This document shows, piece by piece, positions 1 through 11,520 of a stretch of DNA of 64,000 nt. This DNA is from Chloranthus sessilifolius (lineage: Eukaryota > Streptophyta > Magnoliopsida > Chloranthales > Chloranthaceae). Both the position numbers and the translations under genes were made by a program. The notes beneath the pieces were generated by a model that was not told the origin of the DNA, did no database searches, and saw only the letters and a list, made by a program, of their open reading frames with translations. The stretch covers positions 139,249,725 through 139,313,724 of the forward strand of contig CM037588.1 of NCBI GenBank assembly GCA_021018995.1, given 5' to 3'. The first letter of the stretch is position 1. Every line of letters begins with the position of its first letter.

Positions 1-379
1 CACCTATCTAACACCATACTTTTGGAAGTTGGGTATTAGAATGGATAGCGCAAATTGGAATGGGTACCCAAAATCAATCCGTCCAAGCACCCATATCTAA
101 TACCACACAAGCATATTGTTTCTTATTTATTATTATTATTATTATTATTTTTGAATTTGGGTTACGGTCATATTTGGGTGTATTCGCCCAATTTAAATAT
201 GTGGGCTAGAGATCACGTCACAAATATCAAAAGTTTGACCAAAGTCAAATCGGTCAAAATAATTATATTTTCATCAACGGTCAATGAGTCAACGTTAGCA
301 AAATCAGTATCGTTACATTTGAAAATTGGCAATTGCCGTGTGAGAGGGGCCGTTACAACTGGTTAGTTTGGACTTTATC
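1..379. other. AT-rich flank, no recognised gene
   Basis: Low-complexity AT-rich sequence with a short TTA run near 126-150. An open frame of 103 codons (55-366) has no recognisable domain and a biased composition, so I do not call it a gene. This stretch lies just outside the left end of the hAT-like element that begins at 380. Confidence 0.5.
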
Positions 380-454
380 CAAGGGTATCCATGGGCTGGG
401 CCGAGCCGGGTCTTATTTGGGCCAGACTTTAACTAGATCAATTATAGTCAGGCC
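380..454. mobile_element. hAT-like element, left arm
   Basis: The left end begins CAAGGGTATCCATGGGC, and the right arm ends in the inverted form CAAGGGTCTCAACGGGC (read from the minus strand at 25,582). About 17 of the first 22 bases agree. GGGC-rich ends of this kind are common in plant hAT non-autonomous elements. The 8-bp flanks (ACTTTATC and CTTTTAAG) do not match cleanly, so the element is old or the ends are slightly misplaced. The two arms are now about 25 kb apart because an LTR element inserted between them. Confidence 0.5.
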
Positions 455-1983
455 TGTTGTAATTTTAAATCTAGTTTTACTCGCCAGCGCACGAATCAGA
501 TTATAGCTAGTGAATGCAGAGTACGAGATCGTTCCGACGAAGATTGACAAGAAAATTATGCAATGAAAATAGCAATTAATCCAAAGAAAAACTATAGATT
601 TAAAACAGTATTCCACTAGATTACTGATTTAAAAGCGAGTGATGAGAACAATAAAAACTATGCAACAAAATGAAATTAAATAAAGAATAAAAGGGGGGGA
701 TTAGGATGCTAAATCCACCCATCGTTGATTTGCCATTTACAACATATAGATCTACGATTGAGATATCTCTAGATGTAAAACACTCATAAATGCTGAAATC
801 AATCCGCAATTTATGAAAGATAAAACTTTTAATTCAAACAAGTAATCCAACATATTATACTCTCCCAAAATCGCAAAATAAATTAACAAAACATTCACCG
901 TAAAATAAGTTTATATCTAATGACGATAAATAAATGCCGCAAAAGAAATGGGCAAAACATTTACCGTAAAATAAGTTTCTAATGACAATAAATAAATACT
1001 GCAAATATTATCAAGAAAGAACCCGGTGTAAACTCCGAATCACAGATCCGAGATCATGGGAAAAGCATGACTAGTTCCCATATCTTAGATGGCGATCATA
1101 ATTTACGTATTCAGCAAGAGCAATTAAACATTACAACCTCAAACACCTAGAACACATTACATCCCAACCATAGATCTATATTTTATAAATGAATGCCGCA
1201 GATGGGGTTTATTAAACTCCGAATCACAGATCCGAGATCATGGGAAAAGCATGACTAGTTCCCATATCTTAGATGACGATCAGAATGTACGTATTCAGCG
1301 AGAGCAATTAAACATTACAAGCTCAAACACCTAGAACACATTACATCCCAACCATGGATCTACATTTTATAAATGAATGCTATAGATGGGGTTCATTAAA
1401 CTCCCATCCTCAATAAAATTAGCCACACATGATTGAATTAAATGACATGATCGAAATAAAACTGAAAAATAATATTAAAATACCGTAAAAATGCTTCAAT
1501 GACTCCAATATAAGCTTTAATCTAACGGGTACAATGCTTCCTTGATCCAGTAAAAGAAACTAATCTAAATCCTAAAGCTAGAAAATTGAAAGAACAAATT
1601 CTTGGAAAAGGAAAGGGAAAAGCTCAAAGAAAACTTAAAATGCTAAGGAAAATAAAAGCTCTCCAAAGGGAGAGACCCTTAAAACTAATTCCCAAGTTTG
1701 CTTAAATATGGTTTTAGTTCGAAGTTCGAAATTCAAAATTCAAAATTGATCGATCGAGACTATTGGTCGATCGATCAATTTTTCACGAATATCAGGGTCT
1801 GACAGTTCCTTTGGTCTCATGTTCCGACATTAATCAACTTTATACTCTTCTATACTTCCAATTGCATCCAATAGTCAGATTTTCCTGAAACTATCAAAAC
1901 TTGCACAAAACTATCAGATTGCTCTCATCGGATGACTAAATGTACATTTTAGGATGTGAAATATGATTATATTTTAACACTCA
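455..1983 (-). repeat. LARD-like element 3' LTR
   Basis: This 1.5-kb LTR matches 5,995-6,903 plus 24,816-25,225 along its length. It contains a partial internal duplication of about 180 bp (around 1,030-1,140 and 1,207-1,320, with 'gagatcatgggaaaagcatg' in both copies) that the right LTR has once. Near its minus-strand start it holds a perfect inverted repeat with 16-bp arms at 1,742-1,782. Confidence 0.75.
1742..1782. repeat. Perfect 16-bp inverted repeat in LTR
   Basis: Arms AAAATTGATCGATCGA (1,742-1,757) and TCGATCGATCAATTTT (1,767-1,782) are exact complements around a 9-nt spacer. The right LTR has the same structure at 24,991-25,031 with two mismatches. The CGATCGAT core recalls the TCGATTAATCGA palindromes of the neighbouring chromovirus LTRs. 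Confidence 0.85.
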
Positions 1984-4084
1984 TCACACTCCTAAACCTA
2001 TACTTTGCTAGTCTTCGAGCAAAAAAGAAGATAAACAAAACTAAAAAATAAAGTAACAACCTAAGAAAAATAATAAATGTCACTTTCGTAGGGAGCACGA
2101 TTGCATTTAGCGTATGCAACTAACCTTTAAACCACTAGGTGATCCCTAGTGGAGGAGTTTTATCTCCTGAGGGTTTTCAGTGAAGTTACCCACAAACTTC
2201 AACATATTTTGGAAACTATCGATAAAATGTAGTTTTCAAAACATGATTTTCATATATATTTAACTTCAAAGCACAAAATCATTAATCAATTCAACATGCG
2301 AATTCTCAATTTCAAATATCAATCTCATACCAATCATACTAGAATCCATTCAGATTATTCTAATGCTCCAATTTTTAAATAACTCATTCATTCATGCCTA
2401 AACGTAAAGTGTGTGTACACCAATACTAATATCCATCTATCTCGGAACCAATCCAAATAGTAAACCATCGGATCTCATGTCTCGACTCAATCCTCACAAT
2501 AGATATACTCTCAAAAATAAAAATACTTCGATGATGGGTAAATTTTCACACACGTGTGAGAGATCAATACAAAGCAAATAAAAGATCTCACATGATAGAA
2601 GAAACACGATGCAATCAATAAATAAAAAAGAATCTCATAGAAAGATACTTGTATATCCTATACATGTCATATCAAGCACCATAGGTATTGTATATTCACT
2701 CTCCACAAGGTAGTTACCAAAGCCAGATCAGATCATGAAGGTCTTTTATAGTGTTGTAATGGGGCTCAGGTAAGGGTAAGAAAAAAAGGGAAGCTGAGAT
2801 TCAAAGTTTCTAAAAAATTGGAAAAGGATATATATATATTCTTCTTTTTCTTCGTTCTTTTCTAATTTCTCAACTCTTTAATCTTTTCTTTTTCTCCCAT
2901 TTTCACTAATTTTTCTGCCATACACAACTTGATATCTCTCTACTTACTCTCTTTTGATTCATTTTCATCCCTCGTTCCTAATTTCTCATAAATAAGAAGG
3001 ATAAAGCTAAAATTTCAGAAATGGTGAAGAGGTAAAGGTTAACATGGCTTATCAAATAATATATATAGACAAATTTTTTAATAGGCTTAAAGGGGTACTA
3101 GAATGATAAATTTACATGAGATAAGACATTTTAAACACAAACGAGCCAAAGATGGCCTTCAATCATGTCCTCAAAAGATGGTAACCTAGCCTATTTGTCT
3201 TGAATAAATATATAATATATTATAGTACAATAATATGAATTTAGTGTCATGCAAAGTCACAAGTCAAAACAAAATGTATGAGATTATGTAAAACAATTCG
3301 TATTCAAAGAAAACTCCGAGTTTAAGTAAGCACTTATCAAAGACGAGAAATTAGCTCTAAAGCTCATCAGGTTCAGTCTCCACTAAGATCCTAAGATTCA
3401 AAGTTCAAGCTAGTTCCTTGATTTCTAGATCCTAGTATGGTATAAGTGCAAAAAGTATCTAAGCATGAATTTCAGAGCCATTCTCAAATTATCACATTAA
3501 TTTTCATCATCCTAGATACAAGTAATCAAAATATGACATCGATATTTTCAAAATTAAATTCATATGCATCACCAACTAAAGTTTGAAAATTATTACAAAA
3601 TAACATGTGTGATGGTTTCAAATTATTTTTTTTATGGTTTTAGGGGTATCAAAATAATAAAATCACAGAAATTACACCCCCAAACCTAAACCAAATAAAT
3701 TTATTGTTAGTAATAAATAAAATATTGGATTAAAATGAGAAAACATACTTGGAGTAATGATTTGAGGCTCGTGATAACACATGAAATGGGGAGAAATAGG
3801 AAAATGTCCCCAAACCTGCATAACAATATACCAGTACAACCTGCCCATCGAGCAATATGTGTATTTCCAAGCATCCTCACTACACAAAAAAAAATATCAA
3901 CAATAGAGAGGACATTATTTTATTTTATTTATTATTATTATTATTATTTTTTTAATTTTTAATTTTTAATTTTTTTAATTTATTATTATTATTATTAATA
4001 TTTTTTAAATTATTTATTTATTTTGAATAGAAATTTGTGAAATTAATCTATGAGGTGTAATCACATTTTGAGTCCACCAGGATC
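1984..4084. other. LARD internal region, non-coding
   Basis: No gene is supported. The sequence is AT-rich with many stops in all frames. Much of it (roughly 1,984-3,850) is repeated in the second copy at 39,639-41,601, including the block 'gagtaatgatttgaggctc' near 3,752 and 41,516. The first bases (TCACACTCCTAAACC) are the complement of the likely polypurine tract. Confidence 0.6.
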
Positions 4085-4761
4085 TCAAATCTTTATGCAA
4101 AATTTTCTAAGCAAGACCAGTGATTTATTTAATAGTCTTTGCATTTCTCTTATCAGGGACTTGGCTACAACCCCATGTTGTGCCCAAGTTTCACCACTAT
4201 AGTTTCTCTCTAACCTTCCAATCTCTACCCTGTACTTGACAACCCCATGTTGGGCCTTTTGTTGATTGTTTATGTATTCAACAAATGGGCAGCAACTTAG
4301 AAATTCTTTTTTCTCTCCCAAACTAAATTCACATTCAATGTAAAATATTATGTCTCCTTTATCACAACATTGTAAGAGTGGATGTTCGACTAACATGACC
4401 CTCATTCCTTCAGGTGTTGACTCGACATCAAACTCGTTGGTCAAGCTGGGTAGATCAACTTTCAATGGTTCTGTAAGGGTGTCATTTTTTCCTCTCTCTT
4501 CTCAATTTGATTCTCAATTCTCTCCTCAACATAAGTATAGTTCCATTCCATTTCCTCTTCTCTTTGCACTCAGACTACCTCAATGCTCATTGTGTTATTC
4601 TCAAGCGTAGTGACCAATTGGTCATCCTCATATTTCTGAACAAAATCAGAGGGGTCCTCTTGAAAATGTTCTTCATTTCGATCCGTATCAATAAGGTACT
4701 CTTTTATTTCATCTTCAATTTGTAAGTGTTTGACCATCTGACTAACGTGAGATTGTAACAA
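4085..4761 (-). pseudogene. Broken unknown coding remnant of the LARD-like element
   Basis: On the element's sense (minus) strand, two open segments (4,761-4,570 and 4,465-4,085) can be joined across one stop and one frame shift into about 225 codons. The upstream part is acidic and charged (for example VEERIENQIEKREEKM); the downstream part begins KVDLPSLTNEFDVESTPEGM and includes a repeated AQHGVV motif. I recognise no domain: there is no zinc knuckle, no protease motif and no RT motif. It may be a gag-derived remnant or an unrelated captured fragment. The second LARD copy is interrupted before the matching position, so conservation cannot be judged here. Confidence 0.35.
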
Positions 4762-5159
4762 AAAAATCTCTAGTTTGTGGTGTGCACCAAGCTTTTTAAA
4801 TATTCTAAGGAGTAAGAAGAAGTTTGGGCTGGTTCATATAGTTATGTGTCCTAAAGGTATTGAGTTTGCTGTGAAAACTCTTATCGAGGGAAAGTTATTA
4901 CCCCGATAAGAGTTATCGGGGTAATAACTCTTATTAGAGTAACACATCATATTACACATTAGAGGTCGATTAAACCCTTATATGTCATTGGATTGACTCT
5001 GCCAGTCATGAGTATTTCAAATAGGTTTGGGGTGGACTTGTTCAGAGTAATAATTTGGGTTATTCAAGGGAGTCATAGGTATCATATGCATGCATCGAGT
5101 TTCCACAAATAGCACATGATTCTGGATTGAATCCATGCATTGACACGATTTTATCGATA

Positions 5160-5890
5160 ACACCAAAATTTATTTATATATTTTAAATTTGAATTTAAAA
5201 TTTAAAATTTTATTTTACTTTCAAATTTTAAGTTTCAAAATTTGAATTTTTTTTGGAATTTTATTTTTATTTTTTTGCAAATTGTTTTTTTTGGAAATTT
5301 TGAATCTTTTTGGATTTTTTTTCTTTTTTTTTTAAATTTGAATTTCAAATTTCAAATTTTAAATTTCAAATTCAAATTCAAAATTTTAAATTCATTTTCA
5401 AATTCAAATTCAAATACAAATTTCGAATTCAAATTCAAAATATAAAATTTCAATTTTCAACTTTTCAAATTTCAAATTTTAAATCTTTGAAAATTTGAAA
5501 ATTTCAAATTATGAATTTAAAATTTTGAATTCCTACACAAGAAAAGAAAATCTTACAAATCCTAGAAAAATCCTAAACTAGAAATCTTAAAAAATCTTTA
5601 AAAAAAAATTCCTAAACTGGAAAAGAAAGGAAGAAATGAAAATCCTACAAATCTAAAAAAAAATCCTACAAATCATAAAAAATCCAAAAAATCATACAAA
5701 TCCTACACAAGAAATGAAAGGAAAAAAAAAAAAAAAAAATCTTGTCAATCCTGCAAATCCTAAAAAAAATCCTACAAATCCTAAACTAGAATTCTTAAAT
5801 TTTGAATTTTAAACTTTGAATTTCAAATTTCAAGTTTTGAATTTTGAACTTTAAACTTTGAATTTCAAATTTTTGGATTTTTGAAACAAA
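5160..5890. repeat. AT-rich simple-sequence tract (AAATTTCAAATT / AATCCTACA repeats)
   Basis: Degenerate repeats of TTCAAATT-type words (5,165-5,530) are followed by repeats of 'aaatcctacaaatcctaaa' (5,535-5,800) and more TTTGAATT words. Open frames here only reflect the composition (runs of F, N, K) and are not genes. Confidence 0.8.
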
Positions 5891-5970
5891 CAAAAATATT
5901 GAATTAAACCTACAAAAATTTCTAAAATCAATTATCTATTCCCAAAGATTGTGAATTTTCTACATTGAAT

Positions 5971-5988
5971 CTCCAGCAAGTGGCGCCA
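5971..5988 (-). promoter_or_regulatory. Primer-binding site of the LARD-like element
   Basis: The minus strand reads TGGCGCCACTTGCTGGAG, seven bases from the LTR end at 5,995. It resembles the TGGCGCC-type tRNA primer sites of the Athila/Tat side of Ty3/gypsy with several mismatches. It fixes the element's orientation. Confidence 0.65.
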
Positions 5989-5994
5989 AAAATT

Positions 5995-6903
5995 TGTTGT
6001 AATTTTAAATTTAATTTTACTGACAAGCGGACCAATCGGATTGTACTTAGTGGGTACAAAGTACGAGGTCGTTCCGACGAAGATTGGCCAGAAAATTATG
6101 CAACCGAAATAGCAATTAATCTAAAGAAAAACTATAGATTTAAAACAATATTCCCACTAGATTACTGATTTCAAAGAAAGTGGTGAGAATAATAAAAACT
6201 AAGCAATGAAATGGAATCAAATAAAGAATAAAAGGGGAGGATTAGGATGCTAAATCCACCCATCGTTGGTTTGCCATTTACAAAATACAGATCTACGATT
6301 GAGATATCTCTAGATGTAAAACAGTCATAAATGTTGAAATCAATCAACAATTTATGGAAGATAAAACTTTTAATTCAAACAAGTAATCCAACAGATTTTG
6401 CTCTCCCAAAACTGCCAAATAAATGAGCAAAACATTCACCGTAAAAGAAGTTTATTTCTAATGACGATAAATAAATGCCGCAAAAGAAATGGGCAAAACC
6501 TTTACAGTAAAAGAAGTTTCTAATGACGATAAATAAATGCTGTAAATATTATCAAGAAAGAACCCGATATAAACTCCGAATCACAGATCCGAGATCATGG
6601 GAAAAGCATGACTAGTTCCCATATCTTAGATGGCGATCAGAAAATACGTATTCAGCGAGAGCAATTAAACATTACAACTTCAAACACCTAGAACACAATA
6701 CATTTTATAAATGAATGCCGTAGATGGGGTTCATTAGATCCCCATCCTAAATGAAATTAGCCATACATGATTGAATTCAAATGACATGATTAAAATAAAA
6801 CTGAAAAATAATATTAAAATAACGTAAAAATGCATCAATGACTCCAATGTAAGCTTTAATCCAATAGGTACAATGCTTCCTCAGTCTAGCAAAAGAAACT
6901 AAC
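5995..6903 (-). repeat. LARD-like element 5' LTR, part 1
   Basis: Begins TGTTGTAATTTTAAAT like the left LTR at 455. It is broken at 6,903/6,904 by the chromovirus and resumes at 24,816 with 'ctaatctaaatcctaaagct', exactly the sequence that is continuous in the left LTR near 1,560. Confidence 0.8.
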
Positions 6904-7175
6904 TGTAACATCTTGAAAATTTTGACCTTAAACAGTGACCTCGGGATCCGTGCCCGATGGGTCATAGGTTTGACCAAATGATGGTCAAATAGTGGACTTC
7001 TATAGTTAACATATTCATGTGATGTAAGTGTACCCTAAGTATGGGGTATGGGTGTTAGTTAAGGGTCACATACACCTATCTCTGGTGTATATGCTTAACA
7101 CCAAAACTGAAGAGGGTTATAAGGGTTTAATAACCTAAAGGGAAGGCATTCCTTTGTTTGGTTGGTGAGAGAGTT

Positions 7176-7221
<46 letters not shown>

Positions 7222-7528
7222 AAGAGGGAGTTAATGGCAAGGAGAGTTATTGTGGTTTGGATTTGAGGACGGATTTGAGCATTGAATGCCAGATTCGACG
7301 CGTGAAGAACCGTTCAAGCAAAAGCTTAGAACCCTAGCCAAGAAATCAACCATTCCATCATTTAAGAGATTAATTTGAGGTGAGCTTTGTTAGATTTAAA
7401 TGTATGAGTTTTGATGATTAAATTCAGTCAATAGATGGGGTAAATGATGAATTAAAATGATGGAAAAAGATAGAAAAAATAGGAAGAAAAAAATTTGGAG
7501 GAACAACTCGAGAAGGGGCTGAGTTCTA

Positions 7529-7873
7529 TCGATTAATTGATTTTGGCCTGGAAGTTGAAAAGGCTGAAAAGCCCGAAATTGATTAATCGATTTTGAATTC
7601 GATCAATCGATTTATAAATCAACTAATCGACTGAGTACCTCCAGTGGCAGGAGAATTTAGGCTTGGGGAAACCGATTAATCGATTTGAGAATCGATTAAT
7701 CGATTTTGGATTTCGATTAATCGATTTGACAATCGACTAATCAATTGTGGATTTTCGATTTATTGATTTGGGATCAATTAATCGATTTTGGATTTTGATT
7801 AATCGATTTAGAAATTGATTAATCAATTTAGGGTTTCGATTAATCGATTTTGGAGATCGATTAATCGATTTTG
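7529..7873. repeat. TCGATTAATCGA palindrome array
   Basis: More than a dozen exact or one-off copies of the 12-bp palindrome TCGATTAATCGA, spaced about 20-25 bp apart and usually followed by TTTNG. The same type of array lies at the same relative place in the 3' LTR and in both nested solo LTRs. Confidence 0.9.
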
Positions 7874-8900
7874 CCAGTTTTAGTTGGCTTCTTAATTGAA
7901 CCATGAGGTTCATGAAGGGTCTTGAACCTTCTCTATTGTATCCTTATTGATGTTGTGCATATGTTATGATGTACCATAGGTGGTACGAGCTAAGGCAAGT
8001 ATAAGGAGCCGTGTGAGACTTTGATGCTTGGACAGTCAGACACCTGAGGTAGGGAACACCTTGAATATGTACTTTGATTACAAAAGCATGTATATAGTGA
8101 TATAAAAATAAAATGAATCATATAATCTCCATGTGCAAGTGTGTGTGATACACCAATGAAATGAAAATATTTTAATTATATAATCCTCTCAGTATGTGTG
8201 TGTGTGACACCAAGTAAGCATATGAAAATGAGACATCCCCAAGGGATGAGAAAGTGATAAAGGAATCAGTGTGACGCGAGTAATTTAGACATCCCAGGGA
8301 TATAAGTGAGATTGTAAAGTAAGATTGAGTAAAGACTGATAAGGCCTAATTGATATAAAGTAGCACATTTATACTATGAATAACTATATGTAAAGCACAT
8401 GATATTTTTTTTATTTAAGGTTTGATCAGAATACCCCATCGACGTGGCAGAATACCCACGACTGACTCGACAGAATATCTGTGACCGGTACGGCGACCAA
8501 TCCGTACACCGGTACGGCGGTCTATCCGTACACAGTAACACATCTCAGGGATGTTGAGATGAGATTAGACCCCGTCGCCTATGAGAAAAGGACCTGGGTA
8601 GTATTCAAAGTGTATATTTACAACAATTGTCTATTTAGACGATGATGGAGGGTATTCCATCGGGGCTCGATGCTATATTGCCCGGGGATTACTTAAGTTG
8701 AAGATTTAAGTTTCTTTAGGCCTATTCAGTGTAGTTCATAAACAGTTGATAATAAATATCACATGTAAACCACCAGTAAACTTCAATGCATATGTAACCC
8801 TTTAAACAGTTTTCCATTAAGTTCATAAATACTTCATGCTATCATATCATGGAATATATGTGAGGATTTGACTTATATGTTTATTGTGTTATTTCCTATT

Positions 8901-8917
8901 GAGCTAGGATGTAGCTC
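8901..8917 (+). promoter_or_regulatory. Conserved LTR hairpin GAGCTA-GGATG-TAGCTC
   Basis: A 6-bp stem with a 5-nt loop is followed by ACTATACGTCGC. The identical hairpin occurs at 14,724-14,740, 23,566-23,582 and 24,292-24,308; a variant lies on the minus strand at 42,128-42,146. Its function is unknown. Confidence 0.6.
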
Positions 8918-9427
8918 ACCCTTTAGACTATACGTCGCATGTCCTTTGCTTGCAGTCGTAGAGGCTTCGAGAGACGCTGATTCGAGGGATTCGAACTTCG
9001 TGCCCGGAGATGAGTTAGAGCCTCCTACCGAGGACTTCTTCTAGGAGACTCCGTTGTAGACTTTGATAGGGAGAGTTCTGAGAGCTCATTGTACGGCTTG
9101 ATATGTCAAGCCTTAATTTTTAGAAATGTAATTAAATAGATATATTCTTTTGGTGAACCATCTAGGGTGACTAAGTGATGTCATTGATGGTTCGAGTGGT
9201 TTCTTTTACTCATGCAGAGGCATGAGTTTAGAACCACCTTTTGGATTATAGATTTTGGAGTATATATATATAGAACTGGAGAATTATTTTAGTATTAGTT
9301 CTTATGCATTTCTTTCTCTTTATTATTACTGGCTATGCCAATGTTTCGTACGTATCCATGGGGCACGGTCTGGAGGATCGTGCTAATGGCATGGGTTTTG
9401 GGGTGCCGAAATTCGGGTCGTCACAGT

Positions 9428-9440
9428 TGGTATCAGAGCC
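9428..9440 (+). promoter_or_regulatory. Primer-binding site (initiator Met tRNA type)
   Basis: TGGTATCAGAGCC starts two bases after the LTR end (CACA at 9,422-9,425). This is the standard plant site complementary to the 3' end of initiator methionine tRNA. Confidence 0.92.
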
Positions 9441-9528
9441 ATTTCTTTTAGAAATTCTGACAATCATTATTTTTGTTAGAGCATAGAGACTTCTGCTAAT
9501 AAAACTTTGGTTTCACGTGCAGACCGTG

Positions 9529-10861
9529 ATGTCTTCTGGGAGAAGAGGTCGACCCAGGGGGCGGTCATAATAGGAATTTGTGTAGTCGAGATGATTTCAT
9601 CTCGGATACCAATTGAGTGCATTTGGGAGATAGAGGGGCTTCAGGCTGTGGTGGCTAAGAGAGCCAAGATCAGGCAGAGAATCGGGATCGAGATCGTCAG
9701 AATCGAGATCAGAGGGAACATGAGAGGATCAGAGAAAGAAATAAAGATAGAGAGGAGCGTCAGAGGATGATGCACACTATGAAAACTATGGTGACTGCCA
9801 TGACACAATAGGCAGCATCCTTGGCAGCTCACAATGCCCATGACCAACAACAGCCGCCTACACCTCCAGTGGCAGGCAGAACCCAAGGACGGCTGAAAAC
9901 TAGCTGAGTGAAATGGAAAAAGTATTTAGTGTACTCACATGCACAGAGGACGAGAGCATCCATTGGGCAGCCTACATGTTAGATGGGGAGGCTGGGCCTT
10001 GGTGGAAGTCCGTTTCTAGGACTAGGGCTTAGGAGACCCCAGATTTGCCCTGGACGTGGGATGAATTCGTTGAGGAGTTTAATAAACAGTATTTCCCAGA
10101 AGTTGTGAAGAATCAGATGGAGATCCAGTTTTTGCAACTCTTGTAAGGGAAAATGACGGTAAGGGAGTATGGAGTTGAATTTATGTGACTTGCTCGCTTC
10201 GCGCCCGACTATGTTATCACGAAGATGATGAGAGCAAAGAGATTTCAGCAAGGGTTGAGACCGGACGTGAGGGGAGGAGTAGCACCGTTCCAGTTGAGGA
10301 CCTATGGCGAGGTTATGAGCACGACCCTTGTGGTAGAGGAAGAAAATAATAATAAATATCACCAGAGGGAGCAGTAGGGAAGATGAAATACAAATAAGAG
10401 TAGAACGGGGAACTACGAGCCGGTGAACAAAAAGCTAAGATTTGTAGCCGACAATCAGAGATTACCGTTTCAAGGAGGGTATCAAAGACCGGCGTAGTAC
10501 ACCAACCAGCAGAGATTTCCATTGCTTGCGTCGGAGAGACTGATACGATATGAGAGCTCTGCTATCACCATCGGAGCTACAGTTACACAGGGTTTCTCAC
10601 GAGCTGCATCTTACACACCGCGGGAGACTTGTACCAAGTGTGGCAAGTCTCACAAGACATCAGATTGTAGGCAGGGAACTCGGGGCTGTTTCAAATGTGG
10701 CAAGGTGAGCCACTTGATCAAAGATTGCCCTGAGGCAAATAAGGAGAAGACGGCTTCAACTTTTATGCCACGACCTATACAATCGAGGAAGCCAATCGTC
10801 CAAGGGAGAGCCTACGCAGTCACAGCTTGAAAGGCCCAAAATACAAATGATGTGATCCAAG
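9529..10861 (+). pseudogene. gag: Chromovirus gag (capsid and zinc-knuckle nucleocapsid), broken
   Basis: Gag forms the particle that packages element RNA. The likely start is ATG at 9,529 (MSSGRRGRPRGRS), then stop codons. A charged Arg/Glu-rich stretch (9,650-9,770) is followed by capsid-like segments around 9,910-10,340 with the FNKQYFP and QGLRPDV motifs usual for Ty3/gypsy gag. Two CCHC-type knuckles lie near 10,630-10,730: CTKCGKSHKTSDC and CFKCGKVSHLIKDC. At least six in-frame stops (for example TAG at 9,809 and TGA at 10,828) and one frame change after 9,570 make it non-functional. Reading continues past TGA 10,828 (probably a former CGA) to a sequence ending VIQ, where an intron-like insertion begins. 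Confidence 0.85.
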
Positions 10862-11006
10862 GTGAGAATTTCTTTTAAATAAAGAATTTCAATTCTTGAA
10901 AATTTTTAGATAGAGAAGGTGCATCCATATAGAAATTAGAAAAGAACCTGTAAGTATGATGGTATACATTATATATATATATGTGTGTGTGTGTATGTAT
11001 GACTAG
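10862..11006 (+). other. Intron-like 145-bp insertion between gag and protease
   Basis: The coding frame reads D-V-I-Q up to CAAG at 10,861, breaks into 145 bp of AT-rich sequence, and resumes in the same frame as G-T-L-Q-I-Y at 11,007. The insertion starts GTGAGA and ends GACTAG, so it has GT-AG ends with an AG|GTGAG donor context. Related elements usually have an uninterrupted V-x-G-T-L type sequence here. It could be a spliced intron or a chance insertion; there is no target duplication or TIR. Confidence 0.55.
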
Positions 11007-11520
11007 GTACGTTACAAATCTATGAGAAAGAAAGCGATGTGACATATGAAGCTCGAGTGTTGATAGACCCGGGGTCTACCCACTCATTTATTACCCCTCG
11101 CTGCACAAAGAAGATGAAAGTCAACCCAGGAGAGTTAGACTTTGTGTTAATCGTGGTTTTTTCGACTGGGAAATCGATTGATACCGAAAAGGTTTGCAAA
11201 TTTATGATCGTGAGAATCATGGATGGAGACATCTTTGAACTACCGACAAATTTGATTATGGTAGACATGCAAGGATTTGACGTGATCCTTAGCATGAATT
11301 GGTTGTCGACTCATTGTGCAACTGTGGATTGTAAGAACAAGATCGTCATCTTCAGACCTAACAGAAGGAGATCATTTCGATTTTGATGTGAGAGATCGAA
11401 GTATATGCCACTTATCTCTGCAGTTAGGGCCGAGCGCGTGATCAGAAAAGGGTTTAGTGGATACTTGGCATTCTTGAAGGAAGATAAGGAAGAGAAAAAT
11501 ATTATTTCAGAGATAGCAGT
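11007..11520 (+). pseudogene. pol: Chromovirus aspartic protease, split by a solo LTR
   Basis: The retropepsin active-site region reads VLIDPGSTHSFI (about 11,055-11,090), followed by GFDVILSMNWLSTHCATVDC, the usual protease end. A stop at 11,384 (TGA) is followed by a linker that is still in frame up to the solo LTR at 11,521. The coding sequence resumes at 15,150 with [12 protein letters not shown]. Confidence 0.85.

Larger units (their letters stand above)
6904..9425 (+). repeat. Chromovirus 5' LTR
   Basis: 2,522 bp, matched along its length by the 3' LTR. It holds a GA microsatellite (7,181-7,219), the palindrome array at 7,529-7,873, a short repeat of 'ccggtacggcg' around 8,475-8,530, the GAGCTA hairpin at 8,901-8,917, and a possible TATA stretch at 9,259-9,272 about 155 bp from the LTR end. 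No gene lies inside. Confidence 0.92.

Noticed and set aside
5242-5498. Phe/Lys/Asn-rich frames
   Set aside because: Composition of an AT-rich simple-sequence tract.
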